Origin: Paenibacillus sp.
GTDB taxonomy: Bacteria; Bacillota; Bacilli; Paenibacillales; Paenibacillaceae
Assembly (NCBI GenBank): GCA_017512705.1
Contig: JAFWEX010000109.1
Location: 62,001 to 126,000, forward strand
Direction of reading: 5' to 3'
DNA length: 64,000 nt
The notes under the pieces are model-generated. The model was not told the origin of the DNA. It saw nothing but the letters and a program-made list of their open reading frames with translations, and did not search any database. Shown one piece after another: positions 1 through 9,400 of the stretch (the stretch's first letter is position 1; each line of letters begins with the position of its first letter). The position numbers and the translations under genes were made by a program.

Positions 1-1
1 C

Positions 2-1141
2 CCTCCGCTTGAGGAACTTGCAGAGTGTCCAGCCTGCAGCGCACAAAATCTTAAAGAACATGATACGTGTGCCGTGTGTGGTTTTGTGTTAATAGGCAAG
101 CCATGTATAAATCCGGAATGCAAACACGAAATACCGAAATCCGCATACTCTTGTCCAGAATGCGGAATGTCACAGCATCTAAAAGTCGAAGAACCATGGA
201 CATGCCAGGTTTGCGGCACGAAAAACAGGGCAGTAGAAAAAAATTGTACATCGTGTAAAGAAGAAAAAGGGACAGAGAATACACTTTCAAAAGAGTTTCT
301 TTCTAAGAATGCCAATAAATCAGATGATCTTTCCATACCGGGATGTTCAATTATGCTGGCTGATGGTACATATAGTTCCCCTGTGAATGTAAATGTGTAT
401 ATAACACAGCTGTCGATTAAGGCTAATCAGCAACAAGAAGGGGTCCCTCTTATTGTTTTTAAAGGGGAAGAAATTGACATATATCTTGATAAGACGCACA
501 AAGTATATAAGTCTTTCCGAATCCGTCCAGAGCAAATGATAGCCGCAGAGGTAGCACTTTACATCTACGATATGAACCGAAGACTCTCCGGAAAACAATA
601 TCAGGGTCAACATACGCTTTCTAATATTGAATGGCAGATATTGAATAGCAGATGGTCGGATAAGTTAGAGGATAGCCCTGAGAAAATAAGAGAAGAGATC
701 AACGGATTCTTTGCCCAATTAAAGGAGAAGCTTCCGGAACTCCTAGAGGAAATGGCCGTTGATATTTTTAATGAAATGCCCGAAGGGCAGAAGAAAGCTA
801 TGGTTGATAACATGCTTAATCAAAGTGCTGATATCAGTCGGCTTGGGGATATGAAGGAAAGCGGCGCGTTTTTATTATATATTGATGAGGATGGAATAAC
901 TGATATATTCAAAAGGTATCCACACATTTTCTTTGATGGTGGAATATGGGATGTTTCGTATTCCAGTTCCGCAGAACTAACAGGGAATATTTTGCAACAG
1001 GCACAAATAAGAATCCGGAACATTTATCTGAACTGTTTAAATGATATAGCGAATTATATAAAATACCGTTTCTCTGATGCAAGTATTGGACAAAAAACAA
1101 GGTTGTCTTTGGACTTCCTACAGCAAAAGGTGATGAAGTGA
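2..1141 (+). CDS. Multi-zinc-ribbon protein of defence island (5'-partial)
   Basis: The reading frame is open from base 2, so the gene starts outside the window; the GTG at 74 lies inside a zinc ribbon and is unlikely to be the true start. Visible are CPAC and CAVC (before base 74), then CINPEC/CPEC and CQVC/CTSC, so at least three Cys4 zinc ribbons. The remaining ~290 residues contain an acidic helical stretch and match no family I recognise. It ends in a 4-base GTGA overlap with the nuclease-helicase gene, so the two are translationally coupled. By context it is a nucleic-acid-binding or scaffold subunit. It could also be the C-terminal part of a larger protein starting upstream. Confidence 0.8.
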   Translation, partial: PPLEELAECPACSAQNLKEHDTCAVCGFVLIGKPCINPECKHEIPKSAYSCPECGMSQHLKVEEPWTCQVCGTKNRAVEKNCTSCKEEKGTENTLSKEFLSKNANKSDDLSIPGCSIMLADGTYSSPVNVNVYITQLSIKANQQQEGVPLIVFKGEEIDIYLDKTHKVYKSFRIRPEQMIAAEVALYIYDMNRRLSGKQYQGQHTLSNIEWQILNSRWSDKLEDSPEKIREEINGFFAQLKEKLPELLEEMAVDIFNEMPEGQKKAMVDNMLNQSADISRLGDMKESGAFLLYIDEDGITDIFKRYPHIFFDGGIWDVSYSSSAELTGNILQQAQIRIRNIYLNCLNDIANYIKYRFSDASIGQKTRLSLDFLQQKVMK

Positions 1142-2874
1142 GCGTTTTTATCAGTGATACAAACCTTAAGTTCGGTACGTGGCAGGCATTTGAAAGGGTG
1201 GTCTCGCGATTACTAGCCCATGAAGGTTTTGAAGGTATAAGGCTTGTTGGGCAGTCTGGTGACCGAGGGGCTGATGTTCTTGCACATCGGGCCGGTAAGC
1301 GATGGCTGTTTCAAATGAAACATTGGAAGAACAAGGTCGGTGTCGATGTTGCGGACCAGACGCTGGAGGCCATGAGAATATACAGGGCTCAAGTCCCAGT
1401 TATTGTAGCTTTAAATGGGTTTGATGAAAAGTTAAAAGAGCACCAGAGAACTCTCATGAGTAGAGGAATCCCGCTTCAGTTGTGGGATACAAAGGCTCTT
1501 GTCTCAAGGGCAGAGAAACTTCCAAAGATGCCCGTACTTGACAGAGTTCCGCGGGAATATCAGGAACAGACAATCCGTTCAACGATCCAAGCGTTTAACG
1601 AAGGGAAAAAAAGAGCTCTTGTCGTGATGGCTACGGGTCTTGGAAAAACATTCGTCGCATGTGAAACGGTTAAACGGATTAATGCTGTCTCTCCGGTAAG
1701 GTTCCTTGTGATAGCTCATACGAATGAACTTGTTTACCAGATAGAGAAGGCGTTCTGGTCATTTTTATCTAAGGAACAGGAAACAGCAGTATGGAATGGG
1801 TATGAGCAGCCTGGAGAAGAACGGCTTAAACAAAGTAGTGCGGTTTTCGCGTGTTTAAATACTGTTGCTGATTATGTTCAGCGGGGAAAAGAACTGCCGC
1901 ATTTTGATCTTATTATTATAGATGAATGTCATCATGTGGGCGGGCAGATGTATAATGTTGTTTTAGATGATACCATGGCTGGCTCGGAAAATGGCCCTTT
2001 TCTTCTCGGACTAACAGCAACACCTTGGCGTCCAGATGATATTGACCTTTCGAATTATTTTGGTGAGCCTCTAGTTCGTGTAGACATTGTTACCGGTTTG
2101 CGTAATGGCTTTTTATCAAATGTTGATTACAGGATGTATACCGATAATATAAATTGGGAAGCTTTAGCCCAATTAAAAGGAAGGAATTTTTCACCTCGGC
2201 AGATAAATAGAACACTATTTATTACTGAATGGGACGATGCTGTCGTCTTTGAGCTGAAGAGGGTGTGGCAAGAACAGCGTAAACCGCGGGCTATAGTTTT
2301 CTGTGGCACGATAGACCACGCCGCAACTATGAGGGACAGGATTAACTCACTTGGTTTTTGTAACGCGTCAGCAATATATTCGCAAACCTCTACAGGACGT
2401 TCGATGGGTCCGGCAGAACGTAACCGTATACTTTGTGATTTTCAAGACGGGGCGATTGATGTATTATGCGCGGTTGATATACTGAATGAAGGCGTTGATG
2501 TACCTGATGTAAACATTATTGTGTTCCAGAGAGTAACTCATAGCCGCAGAATATTTATCCAGCAGTTAGGCAGAGGTTTAAGATTATCGAAAGACAAGGA
2601 GAAGGTTATTGTTCTCGACTTCGTATCTGACATACGCCGATTCGCAGCAGGCATTGATTTAAAAGATGGTCTCTTTGAAGATGGACCCGCTCCGGGTAAC
2701 CCGGTCAGAATCAGTTTGCCGCATAAAGTTACTTTCAGAAAAGCTGGCGGGGAGGACCCGCAGACTGAATCATTCATGAGGCAATGGATTGAAGATGTGG
2801 CTGCTGTTGAAGGGGCAGGCGAGGATACAAGCCTACTTAAATTTCCACCGGAATTGCCAGGAGGACGAAAATGA
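1138..2874 (+). CDS. Mrr-like restriction endonuclease fused to SF2 DEAD/DEAH-box helicase
   Basis: 578 aa, GTG start inside the previous stop codon. Residues 10-125 form an Mrr-type restriction endonuclease domain, with GDRGAD at 41-46 and Q-M-K at 59-61 (the D...QxK active site). From ~137 an SF2 helicase follows: motif I MATGLGKT (164-171), DECH box (262-265), TATPW (293-297), then a C-terminal RecA fold with VLCAVDILNEGVDVP and motif VI QQLGRGLR. The architecture resembles ResIII-type enzymes, in which a helicase feeds a nuclease. It is followed by another 4-base ATGA overlap. Likely a DNA-translocating nuclease against invading DNA. Target and modification dependence cannot be read from sequence; no methyltransferase lies alongside. 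Confidence 0.92.
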   Translation: MSVFISDTNLKFGTWQAFERVVSRLLAHEGFEGIRLVGQSGDRGADVLAHRAGKRWLFQMKHWKNKVGVDVADQTLEAMRIYRAQVPVIVALNGFDEKLKEHQRTLMSRGIPLQLWDTKALVSRAEKLPKMPVLDRVPREYQEQTIRSTIQAFNEGKKRALVVMATGLGKTFVACETVKRINAVSPVRFLVIAHTNELVYQIEKAFWSFLSKEQETAVWNGYEQPGEERLKQSSAVFACLNTVADYVQRGKELPHFDLIIIDECHHVGGQMYNVVLDDTMAGSENGPFLLGLTATPWRPDDIDLSNYFGEPLVRVDIVTGLRNGFLSNVDYRMYTDNINWEALAQLKGRNFSPRQINRTLFITEWDDAVVFELKRVWQEQRKPRAIVFCGTIDHAATMRDRINSLGFCNASAIYSQTSTGRSMGPAERNRILCDFQDGAIDVLCAVDILNEGVDVPDVNIIVFQRVTHSRRIFIQQLGRGLRLSKDKEKVIVLDFVSDIRRFAAGIDLKDGLFEDGPAPGNPVRISLPHKVTFRKAGGEDPQTESFMRQWIEDVAAVEGAGEDTSLLKFPPELPGGRK

Positions 2875-3581
2875 CATTTGATGAAGTAATTAATGATATC
2901 GAGAAGATGGTTGGTTTGGAGTTAGAAAGTATTAAACCGGGTGCCAACATAACTCTTACTGGGATAGACAGGGAAGCTAAGAGGATTGAATTGGTTACTT
3001 ATGCAGGCAAGGCAAAAACAAGGCCTTTTAGCGAACTGAAGAAAATATGGGATAAGTTATGTTCTACGCCAGCTGCACACGTAGATAGTGTTCTTGGGGG
3101 ATCCGGATCAAGCAGAAATCAGCCGGAAACCGTAATGGCGAACTTGCCATACATTGAGTGGTTTTTTATGAACGGTAAAAAGCATCTAGCATTGATGAAA
3201 GAAATGACGCATGATTATGGAACTCTTTATAAAATGGACGAAGTAGCAGCATCCGAGATTAAAGATAATTTAATGAAAGCAGAAAATACTGCATGTGAGG
3301 TTGTCATAATTACCGAGGATATAAAGGCAACAGCTGTAGCCTATGAGAAAGTTACAGGGTTGTCTCTAAAACCAGTTTCTCCGGGGATTTACGAGCAGTA
3401 TAAGGATAAAGTTAAATTTATATTTGTTTCTAAAAGCAATTTGACTGACCAGGTAGAAGTTGGGACCTACACAGTAGTAGGTGGAAAGGTCGGAAGTAGT
3501 AGAGGTACGTCTGTCTCTATAAATGATCGTAAATTTTTATTGTTTAATGAGGGAGGACTTCAACTTCTTATATCAAAATAA
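2871..3581 (+). CDS. Uncharacterised 236-aa defence-island protein
   Basis: Starts at ATG with an AGGAGG ribosome site 6 nt upstream, overlapping the helicase stop by 4 bases. The N-terminal ~65 residues look like a small beta/alpha domain (KRIELVTYAGKAKTRPF). A Ser/Gly-rich linker (GGSGSS) leads to a motif RNQPETVMANLPYIEWF, then a mixed alpha/beta region and a beta-rich glycine-containing C-terminus. I do not recognise the family and see no catalytic signature. It is the last gene before an intrinsic terminator, so it belongs with the nuclease-helicase and zinc-ribbon genes. An accessory or specificity subunit is only a guess. Confidence 0.85.
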   Translation: MTFDEVINDIEKMVGLELESIKPGANITLTGIDREAKRIELVTYAGKAKTRPFSELKKIWDKLCSTPAAHVDSVLGGSGSSRNQPETVMANLPYIEWFFMNGKKHLALMKEMTHDYGTLYKMDEVAASEIKDNLMKAENTACEVVIITEDIKATAVAYEKVTGLSLKPVSPGIYEQYKDKVKFIFVSKSNLTDQVEVGTYTVVGGKVGSSRGTSVSINDRKFLLFNEGGLQLLISK

Positions 3582-3588
3582 CTATATT

Positions 3589-3619
3589 ATACACCCATTT
3601 TACAGGGTGTATTTTTATT
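3589..3619 (+). terminator. Intrinsic terminator splitting the defence island
   Basis: An 8-bp perfect stem (ATACACCC 3589-3596 with GGGTGTAT 3605-3612), an 8-nt loop and a T-rich tail. It lies 8 bp after the 236-aa gene and separates the two transcription units. Confidence 0.8.
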
Positions 3620-3704
3620 TATCGACAAAAATAGAAAGGAATTAAGATACTGATTGTAGAAATATAGGAGTAATTATCTAATTGTACACGAAGGAATGAG
3701 TATT

Positions 3705-6416
3705 ATGTACCAGGGATACGAAAAGTGGAATGCAGGTCTCTTTGATTATTTTTTTGGAAAGCATAATTCTCAAAAAGTAATTTACCTCTACGTAAATGAA
3801 GAAGTAATTGTGAAGATAGGTGGAAAACTAGGCGTTACTGAAGAATCTGCCTTAAATGATTTTTATTTGTCTGTTAAATCGTACACTAGGGATGTTAACG
3901 AATTGTTCGAAAGAGCATCAGTACGAGGACAAAGATGGTTCAGCCAAAAGGATAAGGGCATCCCCCCATTTATTGCTATCATGGCTCTGACAGTTCTTGC
4001 CGCGGTTAATATGAAAGTTGATTCCGAAAATGGTATTGGCGGCGGCAACTACTATATTAGATTACGTGAATTACTAGATTTGAAAGGGAACGGAAGGCCA
4101 AAGGGATTCGATAATTTCCAAATCTTGTGGGAGATATTACGCGACTGGCAGGAGCTAAGGAATGGGGAATATGGATATATAAATATATTTGAATTTGGAA
4201 CTAAGTATACAGCCTATGCACGATCCCAGTGTCTAATAAAAGAGACAGAAAGAGAACAATTACATGACTTCTTTTACTGGGCAAGCTACAAACCCGGTAC
4301 CCAAATAGATTTTAATTACTTCTTTAACCATTTGGAGACTTATTTATCATCCAGGATTAATAGATTAAGCAGAATGTTTAACACTAGAGATTTAGCATTA
4401 AAAAAAACCATAGCAGAAACAATACATCATGAGTTTAAGAGATGGACTGGAGCTACACGAGAGAAACAATCTGAATTTGTAAATAAAATTAAACAATTTA
4501 AGCTATTCCTTGTATTAGAGGCTGAAGGTATAATCCCTACGGCAAAGATAAGTCTCAACTGCATGGTCGATAACGAAATTCTAATTAATAACAATGAAGA
4601 TGATTATGAATTTGGTTTTGAGGGATTTACTTATCGAAATAATCTTTTTCGCAAATATGTGGCTGAAGAAATACTTAACGAATCAATAGGGTTCGATTCG
4701 TCTGATAAGTGCTACCAATTAAAGCATGAAGGATCAAATTATTTCATTTTTAGAAGAGGTCAAGACAAGGGATTAAAAGGTTGGGTAAGCCGAGAGGATA
4801 TTCTGTCTGGTCATGAACATCTATTATTATTTAATGAAAAAATGAATGAAGAAATAGAACGATGGTTGACAGACCAAAACATAAAAGCTAAATCAAGAAA
4901 CTACAAAGGATTGCCTGAAGGTTGGAAAAGCCTGAGTATATTGATTCCTGAGAATGTGAAAATAATACCTCTAGACTCTAATATGATATGGAATGATGAA
5001 AATACAAGCATTCATTTGTCTGGAGGCTTGAAGATTGGGAACTTAGAATGGCTGCTTGATGCCCCACCAATATTGTCAATCTCTGCACTACCAAAAACTA
5101 CGGTGAAAATTAACGGTGCTGAATCTTTTTGCGTAATCGAGGGTGCTGATAGCATAGATCTCAGATCTCTATATTTAAAGTATTCGGATACATTTGTTGT
5201 TAATGTCCATAATTCAAGCAGAACAATTATTTTAAGAAATGATCATGAACATCAAATTCTTCAAGAGAACTTTACTCCAGTTACTACACAAGCAATAGAC
5301 GGTGAGCTTAAAATAGCTGGTACCTATATCTACAACAATCTTGATGAGTTTGAAAATTGTTTTGACATGAGGGGCGATACAGCCAATCTTACAATAGATG
5401 GGAAACGCTATACGAGGGAAATTCCTCCATTTATTAAGGCAGCTCCTTATGACTTAGAACGCGGATACAGAATTTTAGGGATGAAATACGGAAATGAAGA
5501 ATTACCTATACGCAAAATTGATCTTTTTTTAGAGTATTTAACTTTACGCGGGGAAGGTAATTGGAACAACTTTTTGAAGGGGCTAAGCTGGTGTTTTGGG
5601 GATGAACAGCTCCGTTTAAAGGCATATGAAGTTAGACAAAAACTTTCTCAAACAGGCTTTGTCGAATTTATACGTGAGGGGAATACCAATAATTTTTATT
5701 GGAAGGTTATCCCAACTTCGGCTGCAATTATTCCTTGTGCGGATCCCTTAGTTATAATATCTGGTGCAAGAACAAGGACAATGATTAAATTATGGCAGGA
5801 TAGCGCTAATGATAGGTTTGAGATATTATGGACTGTTCCAACAAGTGATCTGGAACCTATATCTGTGTATATATATTCTGGAAATTGGGGTCATTTGGAG
5901 GAGTCCCTTCGAAACATGAAACTCCCGTATAATTTGGGTGATGATTATTTTGCTTATCATCTTGCTAAATGCCTGCCATCGGTTGTTTCTCTAATTAATC
6001 AAGATGAAGAGATTTTAACGGTAAACTATAATAACTGGGATATGAAGGGGTGGGATACTAATTTATCGAAATGGGTGAAAAACGGTTCTTCAAGACTAAA
6101 ACAGTACACAAGCCGTTTTGGTGATTATATATGTGTGTTACAGCTTTCCAATGGGGAGAAAAAGCAGGTAGACAGGGATGTGGGAAAACTCTACTTGGCA
6201 TCCATTGAAAGAAAGAAATTATTCTTCTACAGAAATCACGAACTTAGAGTAAGAACTGAGTATATGTTGCCGGAACTCTTCGAACGATCATTTACTGCAT
6301 GCTTAGGTAAGTGTCCTGAAAGGGATAAATCATACCGTGTTTATCTAAATGTGCCATTGGAAGTTGCTTTGACTATAGTACATAAGCTTGGATTTGAACT
6401 TGAATTTTTAAGATAG
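3705..6416 (+). CDS. Large uncharacterised protein preceding DUF1998 helicase
   Basis: 904 aa from ATG 3705. The ATG at 3696 directly abuts the AAGGA ribosome site (3691-3695), so the second ATG, 9 nt downstream of it, is preferred. The N-terminal ~270 residues are helical and charged. The middle (roughly 420-560) looks beta-rich, with a GLPEGWKSLSILIPENV stretch followed by short Ig-like strands. Near 620-660 a segment (EGNWNNFLKGLSWCFG...KAYEVRQKL) resembles a winged-helix DNA-binding fold. No nuclease or ATPase motif is seen. Fourteen bases separate it from the helicase gene. In position and size it is comparable to the unknown large subunit paired with DruE-type helicases (DruH in Druantia III), but I cannot show homology. 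Confidence 0.87.
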   Translation: MYQGYEKWNAGLFDYFFGKHNSQKVIYLYVNEEVIVKIGGKLGVTEESALNDFYLSVKSYTRDVNELFERASVRGQRWFSQKDKGIPPFIAIMALTVLAAVNMKVDSENGIGGGNYYIRLRELLDLKGNGRPKGFDNFQILWEILRDWQELRNGEYGYINIFEFGTKYTAYARSQCLIKETEREQLHDFFYWASYKPGTQIDFNYFFNHLETYLSSRINRLSRMFNTRDLALKKTIAETIHHEFKRWTGATREKQSEFVNKIKQFKLFLVLEAEGIIPTAKISLNCMVDNEILINNNEDDYEFGFEGFTYRNNLFRKYVAEEILNESIGFDSSDKCYQLKHEGSNYFIFRRGQDKGLKGWVSREDILSGHEHLLLFNEKMNEEIERWLTDQNIKAKSRNYKGLPEGWKSLSILIPENVKIIPLDSNMIWNDENTSIHLSGGLKIGNLEWLLDAPPILSISALPKTTVKINGAESFCVIEGADSIDLRSLYLKYSDTFVVNVHNSSRTIILRNDHEHQILQENFTPVTTQAIDGELKIAGTYIYNNLDEFENCFDMRGDTANLTIDGKRYTREIPPFIKAAPYDLERGYRILGMKYGNEELPIRKIDLFLEYLTLRGEGNWNNFLKGLSWCFGDEQLRLKAYEVRQKLSQTGFVEFIREGNTNNFYWKVIPTSAAIIPCADPLVIISGARTRTMIKLWQDSANDRFEILWTVPTSDLEPISVYIYSGNWGHLEESLRNMKLPYNLGDDYFAYHLAKCLPSVVSLINQDEEILTVNYNNWDMKGWDTNLSKWVKNGSSRLKQYTSRFGDYICVLQLSNGEKKQVDRDVGKLYLASIERKKLFFYRNHELRVRTEYMLPELFERSFTACLGKCPERDKSYRVYLNVPLEVALTIVHKLGFELEFLR

Positions 6417-6429
6417 GAGTGAAGAACAA

Positions 6430-9400
6430 ATGGAAGATGTCCTGGGCCTTTTTCAAAGAATGCAAGAAATGTATTTCCGTTATATGGATAGCCCGTTCGC
6501 ACTTGGCAATGATAAATTAGCAGCAGAGCGAAGGTCTCTGTTAGAGCAGGAAGGGAATATATATCAGTATCCATATATTGAAGCTCTTCCGCCTTTTATA
6601 AGTTCCAAAAAAACGATCAAAGAAGTTTGTAAAGATATTGGGTTATCATCTGACTTTTCTGAATTTGCGGCTTTAGGTTTATTTGATCCTAAGCATAAAT
6701 TGCATCGACATCAGTATGAAGCATTTAAAAATGTTGTAGCAGACAAGAAAAATATTGTTGTGACATCGGGCACGGGTTCTGGAAAAACAGAGAGTTTTTT
6801 GTTACCCCTTATTTCAAACATATTAAATGAATCGAAAAAGTGGGATTCTCCAGATCAACACACTCGGAAATGGTGGGAATCAGGAACAAGATGGACTTCG
6901 GTAAGGGCACACGAAAAACGAAAGGCAGCAGTGAGAGGGTTAATTTTATACCCTTTGAATGCTCTCGTTGAAGACCAGATGGTGCGGTTGCGAAAGGCAT
7001 TAGACAGTGATGGTGTGAGAGAATGGTTTAGGGAGAACAGGCATAATAACAAAATTTATTTTGGCCGTTATACTGGCAAGACTCCAGTTCCGGGCAACCC
7101 ATCAAATTCCAATAAGGTGAGTCAATTAAAGACTGCACTAAAAAAAATGGAACAAAAACAAATCGAGCTCCGAGCTTACTTTGAAGATATGATGTTCAAA
7201 GCAGGAAACAACCCTGATGATAAAACGAAACAGAATATTTTTGTGGAATTACAAAATGAAATCGAAGAGGGACTGCTGCTTTCAATAACGCAATGGAATC
7301 AATCTGAAGTGGAATTAATAAAAAAGAAATTAGCAGAGCGACTTAAAGAGAAGCTTGCGTTTTTAAATCAGGTCGATGGATCGGAAATGATTTCCCGCTG
7401 GGATATGCAGGATTCGCCCCCGGATATTTTAATCACCAACTTTAGCATGCTGAACATCATGTTAACTCGCCAAATTGAACAACAGATTTTTGAAAAAACT
7501 CGTGAATGGCTTCAAGAAGACTCTGCCAATACATTCCATTTAGTACTGGATGAACTGCATGCATATCGTGGAACTGCTGGTACTGAAGTTGCTTATGTTA
7601 TTCGTGCATTGCTTGATCGGCTGGGACTTACACCGGATAGTCCTCAGCTTAGAATATTGGCCACTAGTGCATCTTTAGACGAGAACGGCAAAGAGTTCCT
7701 TGGAGACTTTTTTGGTGTTCCCATTGATAAATTCGAGATCATTTCAGGGGATCGGGAAAATGCTGAAAAATATCCGTTAAGCAACTATTACAAGGACAAG
7801 AAAGATGTTTTTGCTGAACTTTTTAACTCGTTCCAAAAGGAAGATGAGTGGAATAAATCCATCAGTAAATTTTGTAGTGAATTTAATGTGAAATACGATC
7901 CTAATGTACCAGGAGAATGTGTAACAAAGGCTCTAGAAATTAGTGGTGCTTTGCGGGCGTTAATTAGTGAATGTGAAAAACCAAAGTCAATAAAATATCT
8001 TTCCTCCAAATTGTTTGATGATGAAAAAGATCTAAGCTCCATCGGAGGTTTATTGTTAGCGGTTGTTAAATCAAGGATTAATGGAGAACGCGAAGTTGTT
8101 TTACCATTAAGAGCTCATTTATTTTTTAAAAATTTCCAAGGACTATGGGCATGTTCAAACCCTGACTGTACAGAAGTTAATCCCCAATATAAATATGACA
8201 GAAGGAATATTGGCAGATTATACAACCAGCCGCGTATTCAATGCGGATGCGGTTCACGAGTATTGGATTTCTACTATTGCCAAAACTGCGGGGATAGCTT
8301 TCTTGGAGGATTTAAGACAGCTGATAAAACCGATGATTCGAGTGACCAATTTTACTTAAGTGCTGAATTTCCGGAAATAGAACAACTCCCGGACAAACTA
8401 CCTCCTGTAAAAAAGTTTGGGGAGTATGCAGTTTATTGGCCTTTATTAAGTATTGATCCTGATGCGGTGAAATGGGAACGTACCCGCTCCGGGGATGATT
8501 CCGAACAAACAGGAAGCGGTAAAAATAAAATGAAATTTAAATGGGAAAAAGCGTTTTACCGTCCAAGGTTAGGCCAAATATGTTCTGATATGCACAATGC
8601 AACAGGACATTGGTACCAAATTTCTAACATGGAGGAAACGGCGAAGAATATGCCTGCATTTCCTATTAAATGTCCTCATTGCGCAGATGATTGGGAATTA
8701 ATCAGAACCTCAAGCGGCCCCCTTCCTATTGAGAGTGAGAAACGTACCCGGTCTCCAATCAGGGGACAACGAACTGGTTTTGACATGATTGCACAAATTA
8801 TGCTCGATGCATTAATGCGGGAACTGCCTGATAGAGAGCAGCCTAAAGCTGTGCTATTTTCTGACAGTCGGCAGGATGCAGCAAAATTATCAGCAAAGCT
8901 GGAAATTAACCACTATAGGCAGATTATCCGTTATATTGTTATAAAGGTTGTCCGTGAACAGAATGCTGCATTGCGCAGCTTTATTAAGCGTACCAGACAA
9001 GAAGCATTATCAGATCTAGAAGCATCGCTTGCTGAATCATATTGGAACGAGAGTTTTCCTGAAGCTAGTCTGATTGAAGCAGCAATATTTAACAGAAATC
9101 TGCCTCCGACTAAATTGGAAGAGGCTAAACAAATTATTAATTCAGCTGGAAGTTATCCTCGCCTAGGTAACTTGTGGGATAGTATAGAAAAAGAGATTCT
9201 AAAGGTTGGAATCAATCCGGCGGGACCAGAAAATTCCTTAAAGGAGTATTTAGGTATTAAATGGAAAAGTATGTATAACTGGATTGATAGGAATAAGCCA
9301 GAACCAATTACAACAAATATGAATACTGATAAACAAAGCTATCGTCAAATAATACAAAACTCTCTAAGAGAACGGGTTATTATTGATGTGCTCTTTTCAC

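Noticed and set aside
67-258. Alternative frame at the start of the zinc-ribbon gene
   Set aside because: It overlaps a frame with four CxxC motifs that is open from base 2; composition is that of a shadow.
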